DNA from: Paenalcaligenes sp035302345
GTDB lineage: Bacteria > Pseudomonadota > Gammaproteobacteria > Burkholderiales > Burkholderiaceae_B
NCBI GenBank assembly: GCA_035302345.1
Contig: DATGSS010000099.1
Span: forward strand, 1-64,000
Length of the DNA stretch: 64,000 nucleotides
Direction of reading: 5' to 3'
The notes beneath the pieces are model-generated. The model had not been told where the DNA came from, did not search any database, and was given only the letters and a program-made list of their open reading frames with translations. Numbering within the stretch: position 1 is the first letter of the stretch; the number at the start of each line of letters is the position of its first letter. The translations under genes and the position numbers were made by a program. Below, one piece after another: positions 25,253 to 34,744 of the stretch.

Positions 25253-25831
25253 TTAGTCGCGTGAATCACGTAGCGCTTTGAGACCTTGGGCCCATACCTG
25301 GAGCTCGCCCAACATCGTTTGAGCTGAGCGCTCAATGGCCTCGTTTGCTGTAAATACACCCGTATCACGATCCACCATGGGACCCACGCCCGGAATAGCG
25401 ACCCCCTCGGGGATGGGCATCATTTTGAGGGTAGTGACCTGTAATCGAGCGGCCTGAGCGGCACGCAACCCACCTGAAACCCCACCATAACTAACAAAAC
25501 CGCAAGGCTTGTAATTCCATTCGTGATAAACATAATTCAGGGCGTTAACCAACGCGGGTGTGGGGCTGTAATTGTATTCGGGCGCCACAAATACATACGC
25601 ATCGGCACTATCGACACTGGCACCCCAGTTTTTGGTGTGTTCGTGTTCGTATTGCTGCATGATGGGGTGTTTGGGCTCGTTATACATTGGCAAGTCCAAC
25701 TCGGCCAAATCCACCACCTGAACGTCAAAATCACTGTGCGCCCGGGCGTAATCCGCAAACCAATGACCAACCGAGCCACCCATACGACCTGGACGAGTAC
25801 TGCAAATAATCACCTGTAGTTTTAAAGCCAT
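25253..25831 (-). CDS. NADPH-dependent FMN reductase
   Basis: This flavodoxin-like reductase has 192 residues. The phosphate-binding loop CSTRPGRMGGSVG lies near residues 10-22 and VFVAPEYNYSPTPALVNAL near 80-98 matches the FMN-reductase motif. AAGGAG lies upstream and serves either the ATG used here or a GTG one codon earlier. It precedes the arsB-like gene by 19 bases. ArsH proteins belong to this fold and are found beside arsB, but this protein is shorter and lacks the ArsH N-terminal region, so a generic quinone or chromate-type reductase is more cautious. Confidence 0.82.
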   Translation of the reverse strand: MALKLQVIICSTRPGRMGGSVGHWFADYARAHSDFDVQVVDLAELDLPMYNEPKHPIMQQYEHEHTKNWGASVDSADAYVFVAPEYNYSPTPALVNALNYVYHEWNYKPCGFVSYGGVSGGLRAAQAARLQVTTLKMMPIPEGVAIPGVGPMVDRDTGVFTANEAIERSAQTMLGELQVWAQGLKALRDSRD

Positions 25832-25873
25832 CACACCGACTCCTTAGAGTTAATAAATACCCGTCTATCTTAC

Positions 25874-28531
25874 CTAATAGACAACCCGGTTGCGACCGGT
25901 AGCCTTGGCAACATAAAGGGCTTCATCGGCTTTTTTCAATAACCGCTCGACATTACTATCAGGCTGCGGCACCGTGTGGGCCAAACCCACACTGACTGTC
26001 ACCTGACCAAAAGGTGAGTCCTCGTGTTGCAGCTCTAGTGCCTGCACCGCTGCTACTATTTGTTCTGCCAACTGGATGACCTGTTGCTTTGAAAGATCTA
26101 CATATAATATGGCGAATTCTTCGCCCCCGTATCGGCCAGCGATATCCATAGCACGCCGAGAGTACTTTTTCAAAACCTGAGCAATGTGTTCTAAACAACG
26201 ATCGCCTGCCGGGTGACCATAACGATCATTATATTTTTTGAAATCATCCACATCGACCATTAAAACAGCCATACCCAGCTCTTTGGATAGCGCCAAAGAC
26301 CACAACGTGCGGGCGCGCTCGTCCAAATAACGTCGATTGGCTAAACCAGTTAACCCATCAGTAGTGGAAAGCTGATGTAGTTTTTGATTGGCCAAACGCA
26401 ACTCTTCGGTGCGACGGCGCACTAATTGTTCGAGCTCGGCTGTATGGATATGCAATTGCTCGGCCATCTCTTCTAATGAATTGCGCAATGAGCGCACCTC
26501 GGTAATGGGTCCGATTCCAGGCATCGGCTCGTTCCAATGGCCACGACGCAGTTTGCGCGCCCAAGATTCCAGCGCTTGCAAGGGTTGACTAATCCAAGTT
26601 GTACTAGCAAAAGCTAATATCATGCCCAACACCAATAGCAACCATGTCACATACAGAGCATTGCGCCATATTTTGTGTGTCGCAGCCGATAAAGCATCTG
26701 AAGGAATAATCACCCCCAAAGTCAGGTCAGGACCATCAGGTACATCGATATATTCCCAGCTAAATAATTGCATCTGCCCATTGAAACGCAACAACTGACT
26801 GCCGTGTAGACTATTGCTTTTGTCGATAATCTCACCTGCCTGCCGAATTAAAGGGTTTGTATTATCCTTAAGCGTCAATCGAATGATGTCTACAGCTTGG
26901 TTTAAATACAAAGGGTCCTGAGTCGATGTAGCCAGCATTTGTCCATTTTTTTCTGACAAAAAGATAATGCCATCAAAGTCTTGACTGAGCTTTTCTAACG
27001 AATTACTAATCTCACTCAAAGCAATATCAGCAGCAATAACCCCTTGGAATTCATTCTGTGGTGAAAAAATAGGCGCCGACATACCTATCCCCAATCCGGT
27101 GAATTGCTGGCGAGAATCATGAGTTGTGTACTGATATACGGGATACCAACGGGTCGACTGATTTTCAAGAGCGTGTTGATACCAAACCGTCTCACGGGGG
27201 TCAAAATCCGTATTGCCGCGTATAAAATCACCACTGGGTTGGTTGCTGTCATCCACCCAATGCAAGTGTATTTGCTGGCCAGTGCTAGAGTTAGCCCACT
27301 GCATGCGCAAGTTGCGGTCTTCTCCGGTAGGTGCCCGACCCGCGGCGTAATACTCACCCTCGGGCGTAGCTAAGGATAGATAGGTCAGATCTGGCTGGAT
27401 GCGTAGCTGGGATGTAAAAAAACTTAGGGCCTCGCCCACATTATCCAAGCTGAGTATGCCCTGTCGGAATAAATCTGCGTGGAAAGTCACCTGTCGCGAT
27501 ATTTCAAATAAAGACTCGATATGGGCATTGACCTGACGCATGAGCAACTGAGATTGATTTTTCATTTGCTGCTGGGACAACAAAAAGATACTACGAATAC
27601 TCAGTAACTCAAGCACAACAAATAACAAAGCCATGGGCACTACGGTGACCAATAGCAACGCCATCCGTAAACTAAGTCGGCGCTGAAATATATTTAGATC
27701 TCTAAGTAGGCCTCTACGCCATAGAAATACCAACAATATAAAAAACGTCAGACTGGCCCCGATTAGCCGGATGTAATCTGCTCTTTGCAAGAGCCCACCT
27801 GCATCTATTTTTATTGGTTTGCCACGTAACTCCCATACCCCTCCTTCGGGAACATTGACTTGTACCCCGGATGGCAGCTCATCAAATTGAGAGGCATTGC
27901 CACGTAGTAACTGTGTTTCCCAATCAGGATGCTGAGCTGCGATTAGTAGCTCGAAACCCAATGAAGGGTCATAACCGATATCTTTTAGTATTTGCTCTAG
28001 ATCGACAGCAACAGAAACAAAGCCAAAGTGCTCGCCATCGGGGGTGAATAAGGGGGTACGAATTACAAAGCCTTGGTGCCCGCTTTGAAGTAGATTAACT
28101 CGACTGCTGATCACGGTGCCGCGACGCTGGACCGCGCGCTCAACGCCGGGCAAGATATTTGGACGAAATAAATAATTGGTTCCTATGACGGACTCGTTGC
28201 CCTCATAAGGATAGGTCGCCACTACGACATAATCTCGGGCAAAAGTAACATTGAGGAAAAACGGAGGTAAGAGATCGTCACTAATGATTCCATACCCCTC
28301 TGGGTCGTCCACGGCCTCGGGCTGCTCGACTAATCTTTCGGCGAGCAATGCATTTTTTTCCATAACCTCGGCGATGGCGTATTGGAGCTTGGATTGTAAT
28401 TTTTGTAGTTGCTGTTCTATTTCTTGTTGACGGCTCGCCTGTATGCGTTGCTCATCGTAATACTCTAGAAATAAAGTCGCGACCACGGAAACAAGCAGGA
28501 TACCGAGCGCCTGCAACAAATTTTTTTTCAT
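25874..28531 (-). CDS. Diguanylate cyclase with CHASE and Cache sensor domains
   Basis: This is an 885-residue inner-membrane signalling protein. Helix 1 lies at residues 7-23. A CHASE-like periplasmic domain follows at about 75-225 (VVATYPYEGNESVIGTNYLF, GFVIRTPLF). Two helices at about 258-275 and 291-312 lead to a second periplasmic, dCache-like domain at about 330-620 (ETVWYQHALE, GVIAADIALSEI). A fourth helix, a HAMP-like linker and a coiled coil precede the GGDEF domain. The active site is GGEEF at 802-806 and the inhibitory site RAMD at 793-796, so it should make c-di-GMP with product control. Two separate extracytoplasmic sensors on one cyclase is uncommon. It is 42 bases upstream of the FMN reductase and arsB-like genes. 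Confidence 0.9.
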   Translation of the reverse strand: MKKNLLQALGILLVSVVATLFLEYYDEQRIQASRQQEIEQQLQKLQSKLQYAIAEVMEKNALLAERLVEQPEAVDDPEGYGIISDDLLPPFFLNVTFARDYVVVATYPYEGNESVIGTNYLFRPNILPGVERAVQRRGTVISSRVNLLQSGHQGFVIRTPLFTPDGEHFGFVSVAVDLEQILKDIGYDPSLGFELLIAAQHPDWETQLLRGNASQFDELPSGVQVNVPEGGVWELRGKPIKIDAGGLLQRADYIRLIGASLTFFILLVFLWRRGLLRDLNIFQRRLSLRMALLLVTVVPMALLFVVLELLSIRSIFLLSQQQMKNQSQLLMRQVNAHIESLFEISRQVTFHADLFRQGILSLDNVGEALSFFTSQLRIQPDLTYLSLATPEGEYYAAGRAPTGEDRNLRMQWANSSTGQQIHLHWVDDSNQPSGDFIRGNTDFDPRETVWYQHALENQSTRWYPVYQYTTHDSRQQFTGLGIGMSAPIFSPQNEFQGVIAADIALSEISNSLEKLSQDFDGIIFLSEKNGQMLATSTQDPLYLNQAVDIIRLTLKDNTNPLIRQAGEIIDKSNSLHGSQLLRFNGQMQLFSWEYIDVPDGPDLTLGVIIPSDALSAATHKIWRNALYVTWLLLVLGMILAFASTTWISQPLQALESWARKLRRGHWNEPMPGIGPITEVRSLRNSLEEMAEQLHIHTAELEQLVRRRTEELRLANQKLHQLSTTDGLTGLANRRYLDERARTLWSLALSKELGMAVLMVDVDDFKKYNDRYGHPAGDRCLEHIAQVLKKYSRRAMDIAGRYGGEEFAILYVDLSKQQVIQLAEQIVAAVQALELQHEDSPFGQVTVSVGLAHTVPQPDSNVERLLKKADEALYVAKATGRNRVVY

Positions 28532-28648
28532 GTACAGGTCAAACTTTACCGTGATGCTTTCATTGTTATACCAGCACTATTACGGCTGCACGCCTAGGAA
28601 AATCACCCATTTTTCTAACACACAGCCGTAGCCCCTATATGCTAAGCC

Positions 28649-29662
28649 CTACCACTCGAGAACAATTTTACTAAAGTGTTGGGCGCTGGTTTGATATTCA
28701 AAGGCCTGAGCCAAAGAATCCAAATCAAAGCTTTTATCAATAATGGGGAAAAGATTATTTTGCTCTAGAGCACGGATGTAATCTTGTTGGTGTTGACGAT
28801 TACCGACAATTAAACCTTGTAGACGTGCCTGACGCGCCATGAACTGTAGCGTTGGCAAATGACCATCTGCCCCAGTCAATACACCGATGAGGGCGATATG
28901 CCCACCAGCAGCGACGGCACGCATAGATTGTTGCAGGGTTTCAGGGCCGCCGACCTCGACAATGATATCTGCTCCGTGCCCAGCGGTTAATTCTAGGACC
29001 TTTTTCCCCCACTGCGGGGTTTCTTTATAATTAATAACAAAGTCCGCCCCTAGCTCTTGTGCACGCGCTAGCTTTTCATCACTAGACGAGGTAATCACCA
29101 CCTGCGCACCCATTGCTTTGGCAATCTGCAGGGCTGCAATGGAAACCCCCCCTGTACCGAGCAATAAAACTGTTTGCCCAGCCTGTAGTCCACCATCGAC
29201 GACCAGCGCACGCCATGCGGTCAACCCCGAGGTTGTGATGGTCGCTGCCTGGGCATGTGTCCACCCGCTGGGCGCCTGTGTAAAGGCAACCGCGTCGCGT
29301 ACCACATGTGTGCAGGCAAAGCCATCGACACCATCCCCCGGCGTAGTACTAAAATTAGTCACTGCGGGGGTCGCTGGGCCAGCTAACCATCCAGGGAAAA
29401 AACATGATACGACCGAATCACCTACGGCAAACTCGGTCACACCCTCGCCGACCTGTTCGACCACACCTGCCCCGTCAGAGAGCAGAATACGGCCATCCTG
29501 AGTAGGAATGCTGCCATTGGCCACCATCAAATCATGGAAATTCAAAGAGCTGGCATGTAAAGCCACGCGAATTTGCCCGGGCCCAGGCTGCCCCGGATCT
29601 GTGAGTGCCACCTGTTCGATGCTATCTAAACTGGCTGGATTACGCACAACCATTGCTTTCAT
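28649..29662 (-). CDS. Zinc-independent-looking MDR-family alcohol dehydrogenase/quinone reductase
   Basis: This is a 337-residue medium-chain dehydrogenase/reductase. The N-terminal GroES-like part has SSLNFHDLMVANG and SDGAGVVEQVGEGV; the NAD(P) fold has LLGTGGVSIAALQIAKAMGA near 168-187. The four-cysteine structural zinc loop is missing and the catalytic Cys is replaced near SLNFHDL, so it is closer to the quinone-oxidoreductase-like branch. It oxidises or reduces an alcohol, aldehyde or enone with NADP(H). It lies between a diguanylate cyclase and a divergent transporter gene; no pathway is suggested. Confidence 0.82.
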   Translation of the reverse strand: MKAMVVRNPASLDSIEQVALTDPGQPGPGQIRVALHASSLNFHDLMVANGSIPTQDGRILLSDGAGVVEQVGEGVTEFAVGDSVVSCFFPGWLAGPATPAVTNFSTTPGDGVDGFACTHVVRDAVAFTQAPSGWTHAQAATITTSGLTAWRALVVDGGLQAGQTVLLLGTGGVSIAALQIAKAMGAQVVITSSSDEKLARAQELGADFVINYKETPQWGKKVLELTAGHGADIIVEVGGPETLQQSMRAVAAGGHIALIGVLTGADGHLPTLQFMARQARLQGLIVGNRQHQQDYIRALEQNNLFPIIDKSFDLDSLAQAFEYQTSAQHFSKIVLEW

Positions 29663-29802
29663 GTAGACCTCCTAATTATCACAGGTATAAAAAACGACCA
29701 GTCAACAAACAATACGGTTATCGCTCTACTAAGGTGTACGGTAAATCAATACAATCATGAGATGGATTTTTCTGGCGAAAATACAACGAGACAGCAAAAA
29801 TA

Positions 29803-30687
29803 ATGATACTGACCTTAGTAAATATTGTTGCGCCCGTCCTCATCATCGTGCTGCTTGGGTTCTTTTTTGCCCGTCGCAACAAAAGCGCGCCTAACATGGA
29901 TTTTATCAATTATGTCAATATCCATGTTTTCTGCCCTGCATTGATCTTTTCTGCCCTATTTACTCATCCTATCAATCCAAGCAGTGCTTGGGCTTTAATT
30001 CTGGCAGGAATATTAGTGATAGTGTTACCTGGGGTGTTGCTCATGGCCTTTCGCCCCAGCGAGATCACCCGCCGCGCCTATTTAGTATCAGGCATGTTTA
30101 GAAACACAGGTAATGTCGGGATTCCGTTGATGCTATTAGCCTACGGCCGCGAACAGCTGGGTGATATCGTATTGCTGTTTGTCCTGTCTAATTCATTGCA
30201 TTTTTCTCTGGGTTTATTGGTGCTTTCGGGCAAGGGCAATCGTTGGTTATGGTTACGCAACCCCAACGTCTGGATGGCTGTGCTTGGCATAACTCTGGCC
30301 CCACACCAACAGTACGTACCCGCTTTTGTCAGCACCAGTGTTGAAATGCTGGGTCAAATCACCATCCCATTGATGCTGTTTAGTTTAGGGGTGCGTTTGG
30401 CGCATGATCGCGTCAGCCAGATTGGCTTTGCACTGAGGATGAATTTATTGTACCTGGCCGTAGGCGCCATCAGCGCACCTATTATTTTATGGCTCTTGCC
30501 ACTGAGCTCCGAATGGCAGCGTATGATTATCCTGTCGGCCATGCTCCCGCCTGCCGTGCTCAACTTTTTGCTCAGTGAACATTACAATGCCTCGCCACAG
30601 GCAGTGGCCAGCATTGTTCTGGTCGGCAACGTCCTCTCAGTGGCAGTGATACCACTCGTTATCTGGTTCACGCTGACTTATATTTAA
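29803..30687 (+). CDS. AEC-family (auxin-efflux-type) transporter
   Basis: The 294-residue inner-membrane protein has about ten helices in two five-helix halves. FFFARRNKSAPNM and YVNIHVFCPALIFSALF near the start and FRNTGNVGIPLMLLAYG near residue 100 are typical of the AEC family, as is the C-terminal SAMLPPAVLNFLLSEHYN. In bacteria such proteins carry malonate, malate or other small organic anions. It is monocistronic, with a bidirectional terminator 27 bases after the stop. Confidence 0.87.
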   Translation: MILTLVNIVAPVLIIVLLGFFFARRNKSAPNMDFINYVNIHVFCPALIFSALFTHPINPSSAWALILAGILVIVLPGVLLMAFRPSEITRRAYLVSGMFRNTGNVGIPLMLLAYGREQLGDIVLLFVLSNSLHFSLGLLVLSGKGNRWLWLRNPNVWMAVLGITLAPHQQYVPAFVSTSVEMLGQITIPLMLFSLGVRLAHDRVSQIGFALRMNLLYLAVGAISAPIILWLLPLSSEWQRMIILSAMLPPAVLNFLLSEHYNASPQAVASIVLVGNVLSVAVIPLVIWFTLTYI

Positions 30688-30713
30688 ACGCCCGTACACC
30701 TCACAATAAAAAA

Positions 30714-30750
30714 ACGCCTGAGCAGGTTAATAATCAAGCTCAGACGTTTT
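30714..30750. terminator. Bidirectional terminator
   Basis: ACG-CCTGAGC (30714-30723) pairs with GCTCAG-ACGT (30738-30747), with a 14-base loop. T follows on the plus strand and seven T follow on the minus strand, so it can end the AEC gene and the convergent DUF805 gene. Confidence 0.8.
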
Positions 30751-30782
30751 CATTTAAATAGACTAACTACTAGGCCATTTGA

Positions 30783-31148
30783 TTAGGTACCTTTTGGATT
30801 TGTCCCATATTGATTAGTACCTGGTTGGCTATCAAGCAGCATCAATACCAAAATGATCAGCGGCCCAATAACAGGAATAAAGACCAACAACAGCCACCAT
30901 CCGGTACGACCCGTATCATGCAAACGACGTATGCCCACCGCAATAGAGGGGATCAAAATGGCCAACCAGTAAATACTGCTAAGCACCCCTACGCCAGTTT
31001 GGGCGTTAAAAGTCCCAAGCATATTGTCGATTAAGCTCAGGATAAAAAATATGATGATATTGAATAAAAGAAAAAACCAATATTCTTTTCTACGTGCGCG
31101 CCCTGTAAATACGGCATACTTTTGTAAGACGCTGAGATACCATTGCAT
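30783..31148 (-). CDS. DUF805 inner-membrane protein
   Basis: The 121-residue protein belongs to the DUF805 (YhaH) family. The start is set by AGGAGG six bases before the ATG; a longer frame upstream has none. The family entry sequence QKYAVFTGRARRKEYWFFLLFN lies near residues 8-29, and GIRRLHDTGRTGWWLLL is the other hallmark. Four membrane helices are likely. The function of the family is not known; some members associate with envelope stress or division proteins. It is monocistronic. Confidence 0.87.
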   Translation of the reverse strand: MQWYLSVLQKYAVFTGRARRKEYWFFLLFNIIIFFILSLIDNMLGTFNAQTGVGVLSSIYWLAILIPSIAVGIRRLHDTGRTGWWLLLVFIPVIGPLIILVLMLLDSQPGTNQYGTNPKGT

Positions 31149-31333
31149 TTTTTCCTCCTTTCTTATTAGTTGATAATTTAACCATACCCCATAAGTCACC
31201 CTAAATACTAGACAGTTAGAAAAAATATCTCTTTTGCAGTTTTATTGATGTACGTTATGATTTAGGGCTTGTATTTATTTTATTTTTTTAGTTTCCCGCG
31301 TGGTTTAGCGGCTTAATCGGTACTGTAAAAATT

Positions 31334-31744
31334 ATGGAACAACAACCCAATCAATCTGGTCAAAATCAATCCACACCTGCTCAGCCTGTCACGGCCGCGG
31401 CTTTGGATCAGGGGGTATCACAACAGCAACTAGATTCGTTGCGTACCCTAGCTATCGTCGTTTATGTACTGCAAGGTCTGTCATATTTCACCGCGATTAC
31501 AGGCATCATTGGGCTGATTATCAACTATGTAAAACGCGCCGATACCAAGAACACCTGGGTTGAATCTCATTTCCGCTGGCAGATCCGTACGTTTTGGTTC
31601 GGTTTATTGTGGGCTGTGATTGGCTTATTGTTGGTGCACTTCTTTGTGGGCTTAATTGTGTTGTTGGTGGTAGGCATTTGGGTGGTCTATCGAATTGTGC
31701 GTGGTGTAATCGCAGCCATCGACAGAAGGCCTATGTACCAATAA
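31334..31744 (+). CDS. DUF4870-family membrane protein
   Basis: The 136-residue protein has a Gln- and Pro-rich soluble head of about 38 residues and then three helices. VVYVLQGLSYFTAITGIIGLIINY followed by KRADTKNTWVESHFRWQIRTFWFG is the family signature. The function is unknown. No clear ribosome site precedes the ATG. A strong terminator lies 20 bases after the stop. It is divergent from the DUF805 gene, which is also a small membrane protein. Confidence 0.82.
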   Translation: MEQQPNQSGQNQSTPAQPVTAAALDQGVSQQQLDSLRTLAIVVYVLQGLSYFTAITGIIGLIINYVKRADTKNTWVESHFRWQIRTFWFGLLWAVIGLLLVHFFVGLIVLLVVGIWVVYRIVRGVIAAIDRRPMYQ

Positions 31745-31763
31745 ACACCTCTGCCTAAATGTC

Positions 31764-31794
31764 AAAAGCCAGGCCCTATGGACCTGGCTTTTTT
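31764..31794 (+). terminator. Intrinsic terminator
   Basis: AAAAGCCAGG pairs with CCTGGCTTTTTT across a nine-base loop. It ends the DUF4870 gene and is nearly the same hairpin as the one after the third Bug gene (49921-49952). Confidence 0.88.
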
Positions 31795-31860
31795 ATGACC
31801 TTTTAATACCCTTTTAGTATCATTTTCAGATTGAATTGTTGCTGGATTGAATTATTGCCT

Positions 31861-32700
31861 TTATTCAATTGCTTGGGTTTCCACCGTCATATCGTGCACA
31901 TATACGGGGCGGTTTTCACCATCAGCAACAGATTCCATAAAACGTTTGACTCGGATAATGCTGCTGTAGTTAGGGTCGAGCTCATAGCCCTCTAATTGAT
32001 CACGCTGTATCTGCTGCCACGGACCTGTTTCCGTGCGAATACCACGATCATCATACTCCAATTGGCGCACTTTCAAGCACTCGCCCGAGCCGTCTGTGCA
32101 TGTTTGCACCTGGGGATCTACCTGTAGAAACTCGGTGACGGGCTCTTGGCCGTATTTAGTCTGGGCTGTGGCGGTCCCCTCGAGCTGCCAACGCATGCCA
32201 TTAGCAAAACGCAATTCCAATGTGGGTGTCGATTGTGCTAACTGGGCAGTATCAACCCCCTGTAATTGCCACTGTTCGGCTGCGGGCAGGACCTGTCCCA
32301 CATAATTTTCCAACGCCATCACAGCATCGTCAGAGCACATTTTGCGCGTGCTCATCATCTGGCTAATGTTGATGCGCTCACCATTCACGGTGTAACTACC
32401 GCTAAGGTTATTACACAAGCCCTCAACCGATACACGATCATCATTAAAGCTGATATCAAAGGGGCGCATTTCTGCTGGCGCGGCGGGTAGCGATTGGCCC
32501 TCATCTGCTGATGATTGATTGGCCGCGGCGGCTGCCTGGCCCGATTTAGGTTGCGAAACGCGCTCGAGATGCCATACATAAGCTGTGAGCGCTGTTTGAT
32601 TAGCTTGTTCCATAAATTCGTCTTTGTTCTCCACATGGCTGCTGCATGCGGCCAATGTAAATGCACTTGTAATGGCCAAGCCTAAAAATACTCTTCTCAT
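31861..32700 (-). CDS. META and DUF4377 domain lipoprotein
   Basis: This is a 279-residue lipoprotein with lipobox LAAC (Cys19). After a low-complexity Ala/Gln linker (about 55-70) a META/HslJ-type domain runs from about 80 to 180 (ISFNDDRVSVEGLCNNLSG, ISQMMSTRKMCSDDA). A DUF4377-like domain follows (CLKVRQLEYDDRG, LEGYELDPNYSSIIRVKRF). META proteins are envelope proteins linked to stress and novobiocin tolerance in some species. The function here is not known. It should be anchored in the outer membrane. Confidence 0.82.
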   Translation of the reverse strand: MRRVFLGLAITSAFTLAACSSHVENKDEFMEQANQTALTAYVWHLERVSQPKSGQAAAAANQSSADEGQSLPAAPAEMRPFDISFNDDRVSVEGLCNNLSGSYTVNGERINISQMMSTRKMCSDDAVMALENYVGQVLPAAEQWQLQGVDTAQLAQSTPTLELRFANGMRWQLEGTATAQTKYGQEPVTEFLQVDPQVQTCTDGSGECLKVRQLEYDDRGIRTETGPWQQIQRDQLEGYELDPNYSSIIRVKRFMESVADGENRPVYVHDMTVETQAIE

Positions 32701-32803
32701 TTAATTTCCTAAAAACTATTTTTTGATATTGTTCCTACTGCCCTGCCTGTTGACAAGTGATTTCACAAAAAGTGACATTCCTTTTGTTACTCAACACTGC
32801 AAT

Positions 32804-34594
32804 TTAATCTGGGGCATGATCCTGCTTATTTCTGAGTTTGCGGCGTAAAACCTTGCCCACTGGGGAAAGAGGTAGATCATCCGTAAAACATATTTCGGCA
32901 GGTATTTTATATTTGGTTAAATTTGCCTGACAATGCTGGCGGATTTGCTCGGCACCAAAACCGTCACCCGCCAGTCCCTCTTTGCGCAGCTGTATAAATG
33001 CACGGATGCGCTCACCGGTATCAGCATCAGGCACCCCGATTACTGCCACTGCGGTTACCTCGGGCAAACTACCAATGACCGCCTCTATCTCTGTAGGAAA
33101 AACCTGAAAACCCGACACGTTAATAATATCGTTTTTTCTTTCCTGTAAATACACAAAACCCTGCTCATCCATATAGCCCATATCACCCGTACGAAAAAAA
33201 CCATCGTCGGTAAAGATGCCCTCATTATCATCGGCACGATGATAGCCCGCCATCACCTGAGGCCCACGAACACAAATTTCACCACAGGTATGTAGGGGCA
33301 AAGGCAGGCCCTGTTCATCTAGGATTTGTACCTCGGTAGAGGGTAATGGCAAACCCAGAGCCGCTTTCTGATGATTGCCCTTGAGCGGATTAATGCATAC
33401 TGCGGGAGCCGTTTCCGTGAGCCCGTAGGCCTGTAACAAAGTCTGCCCAGTCACGGCCTCCCAGTGGGTGGCCACACTTTCTTCAACTGCCGCGCCCCCA
33501 CCAATCACTACCCGAAAATGTGAAAAATCCAAATGCTGAAACTGAGGGTGCTGCAATAAACGGCGAAATAAAGTATTCACACCCGTAAAGGCACTGATGG
33601 GGTATTTGCGCATGGCCCCGATGATTTGGCCCATATCACGCCCATCTGCAATGAGTACATTGCTGCCGCCCAGATATAAAAACAACAAGCAATTGCCCAA
33701 TAGAGAAAACACGTGATACATGGGCAAAGCGGTGAGTACCGTTTCTTGGCCAGCTTTGAGAGTGGGCATCAGCCAACTGGATACCTGATGGATATTGGCG
33801 ACCATGTTTTGATGCGTCAACACCACGCCCTTGGGATGGCCCGTAGTGCCACCGGTATACAGCAAAAATGCCGGATCAGTCGCTGCGATCTGCGGTGTGT
33901 CATGTGATTGACGCGCTCCTTGGCGCAATACTTGCATAAACCTATGGGTCTGACTGGGCAAAGGCGGCGAGTCGGATTGCTTGGGTAATGAGCCTTGATG
34001 ATGCGCAGAATCGGGACGATGCTGGGCTTTTTGTCGGCGTCGTGCATGCGTTAGCCAGGCTAAAGCGTTGATCAAATAACGCCGCGGGGTGGATTGTAGA
34101 TCGCCTAATTCGGTGATGATGAGCTCAGGACTAGAGTCATATTTAAAATTCACCTGTGCACTTTGTGTGATGGCCTGTATTGCGGTTGTGGCAAAAGGAC
34201 GCGCAATCACCACATACCGAGGTTGTGCATCCTCAAACAGTAAACGCAGCTCGCGTACGGTATATAACGGATTACATGTGGCCACAACACCGCCCGCCCG
34301 CAACACCCCTAGCATGGCCACCACGTATTGCATTAGATTGGGCATCATCAAGGCGACCCGCTCTCCGGGTTGCAGGCCTCGGGCCAATAACCACTGGGCA
34401 AAATCATGGCTTAGCCCTTGTAATTGAGCAAAGGTCAATTGACCGCCCATAGAATACAAGCTAGGGCGAGTGGCATAGCGTTGGCAGCACTCATCTAGCA
34501 CTTGCACCAGATTTTGGCCTAATAAAGGACGAATACATGCCGGTGTGGTGGGTGCGTAAAGCGCATGCCATGGGTGTACAGTTGGCTTGTGCAT
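32804..34594 (-). CDS. fadD: Long-chain fatty-acid-CoA ligase
   Basis: This is a 596-residue AMP-forming ligase of the FadD type. The ATP loop LLYTGGTTGHPKG lies near residue 244, followed by AYGLTETAP and GYHRADDNEGIFTDDGFFRTGDMGY in order, with LSPVGKVLRRKL at the end. The N-terminal region PLYTVRELRLLFEDAQP matches FadD. A 30-40 residue insert rich in Arg, His and Ser (about 185-225) before the ATP loop is unusual. It activates exogenous fatty acids for beta-oxidation. It is monocistronic, transcribed towards the lipoprotein gene. Confidence 0.9.
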   Translation of the reverse strand: MHKPTVHPWHALYAPTTPACIRPLLGQNLVQVLDECCQRYATRPSLYSMGGQLTFAQLQGLSHDFAQWLLARGLQPGERVALMMPNLMQYVVAMLGVLRAGGVVATCNPLYTVRELRLLFEDAQPRYVVIARPFATTAIQAITQSAQVNFKYDSSPELIITELGDLQSTPRRYLINALAWLTHARRRQKAQHRPDSAHHQGSLPKQSDSPPLPSQTHRFMQVLRQGARQSHDTPQIAATDPAFLLYTGGTTGHPKGVVLTHQNMVANIHQVSSWLMPTLKAGQETVLTALPMYHVFSLLGNCLLFLYLGGSNVLIADGRDMGQIIGAMRKYPISAFTGVNTLFRRLLQHPQFQHLDFSHFRVVIGGGAAVEESVATHWEAVTGQTLLQAYGLTETAPAVCINPLKGNHQKAALGLPLPSTEVQILDEQGLPLPLHTCGEICVRGPQVMAGYHRADDNEGIFTDDGFFRTGDMGYMDEQGFVYLQERKNDIINVSGFQVFPTEIEAVIGSLPEVTAVAVIGVPDADTGERIRAFIQLRKEGLAGDGFGAEQIRQHCQANLTKYKIPAEICFTDDLPLSPVGKVLRRKLRNKQDHAPD

Positions 34595-34658
34595 GTCCTC
34601 CTCCTTGCGAGGTGTCTTATCCCATCATAATCCTTTTTATTAATTTTTTCGTGGTCAT

Positions 34659-34695
34659 AAAAATAGCCACAGTGCCTGAACAGCGCTGTGGCTAT
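34659..34695 (-). terminator. Intrinsic terminator of the peroxidase gene
   Basis: On the minus strand ATAGCCACAG pairs with CTGTGGCTAT (10 bp, 13-base loop) followed by five T. It lies 50 bases after the stop of the di-haem peroxidase gene. Confidence 0.82.
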
Positions 34696-34744
34696 TGGAT
34701 TTACTAATAATCAGACCCTAATCAAAGTTCTGACTATCCTGTGA

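Noticed and set aside
25253..25831. ArsH
   Set aside because: Too short and lacking the ArsH N-terminal region; kept as a general FMN reductase.
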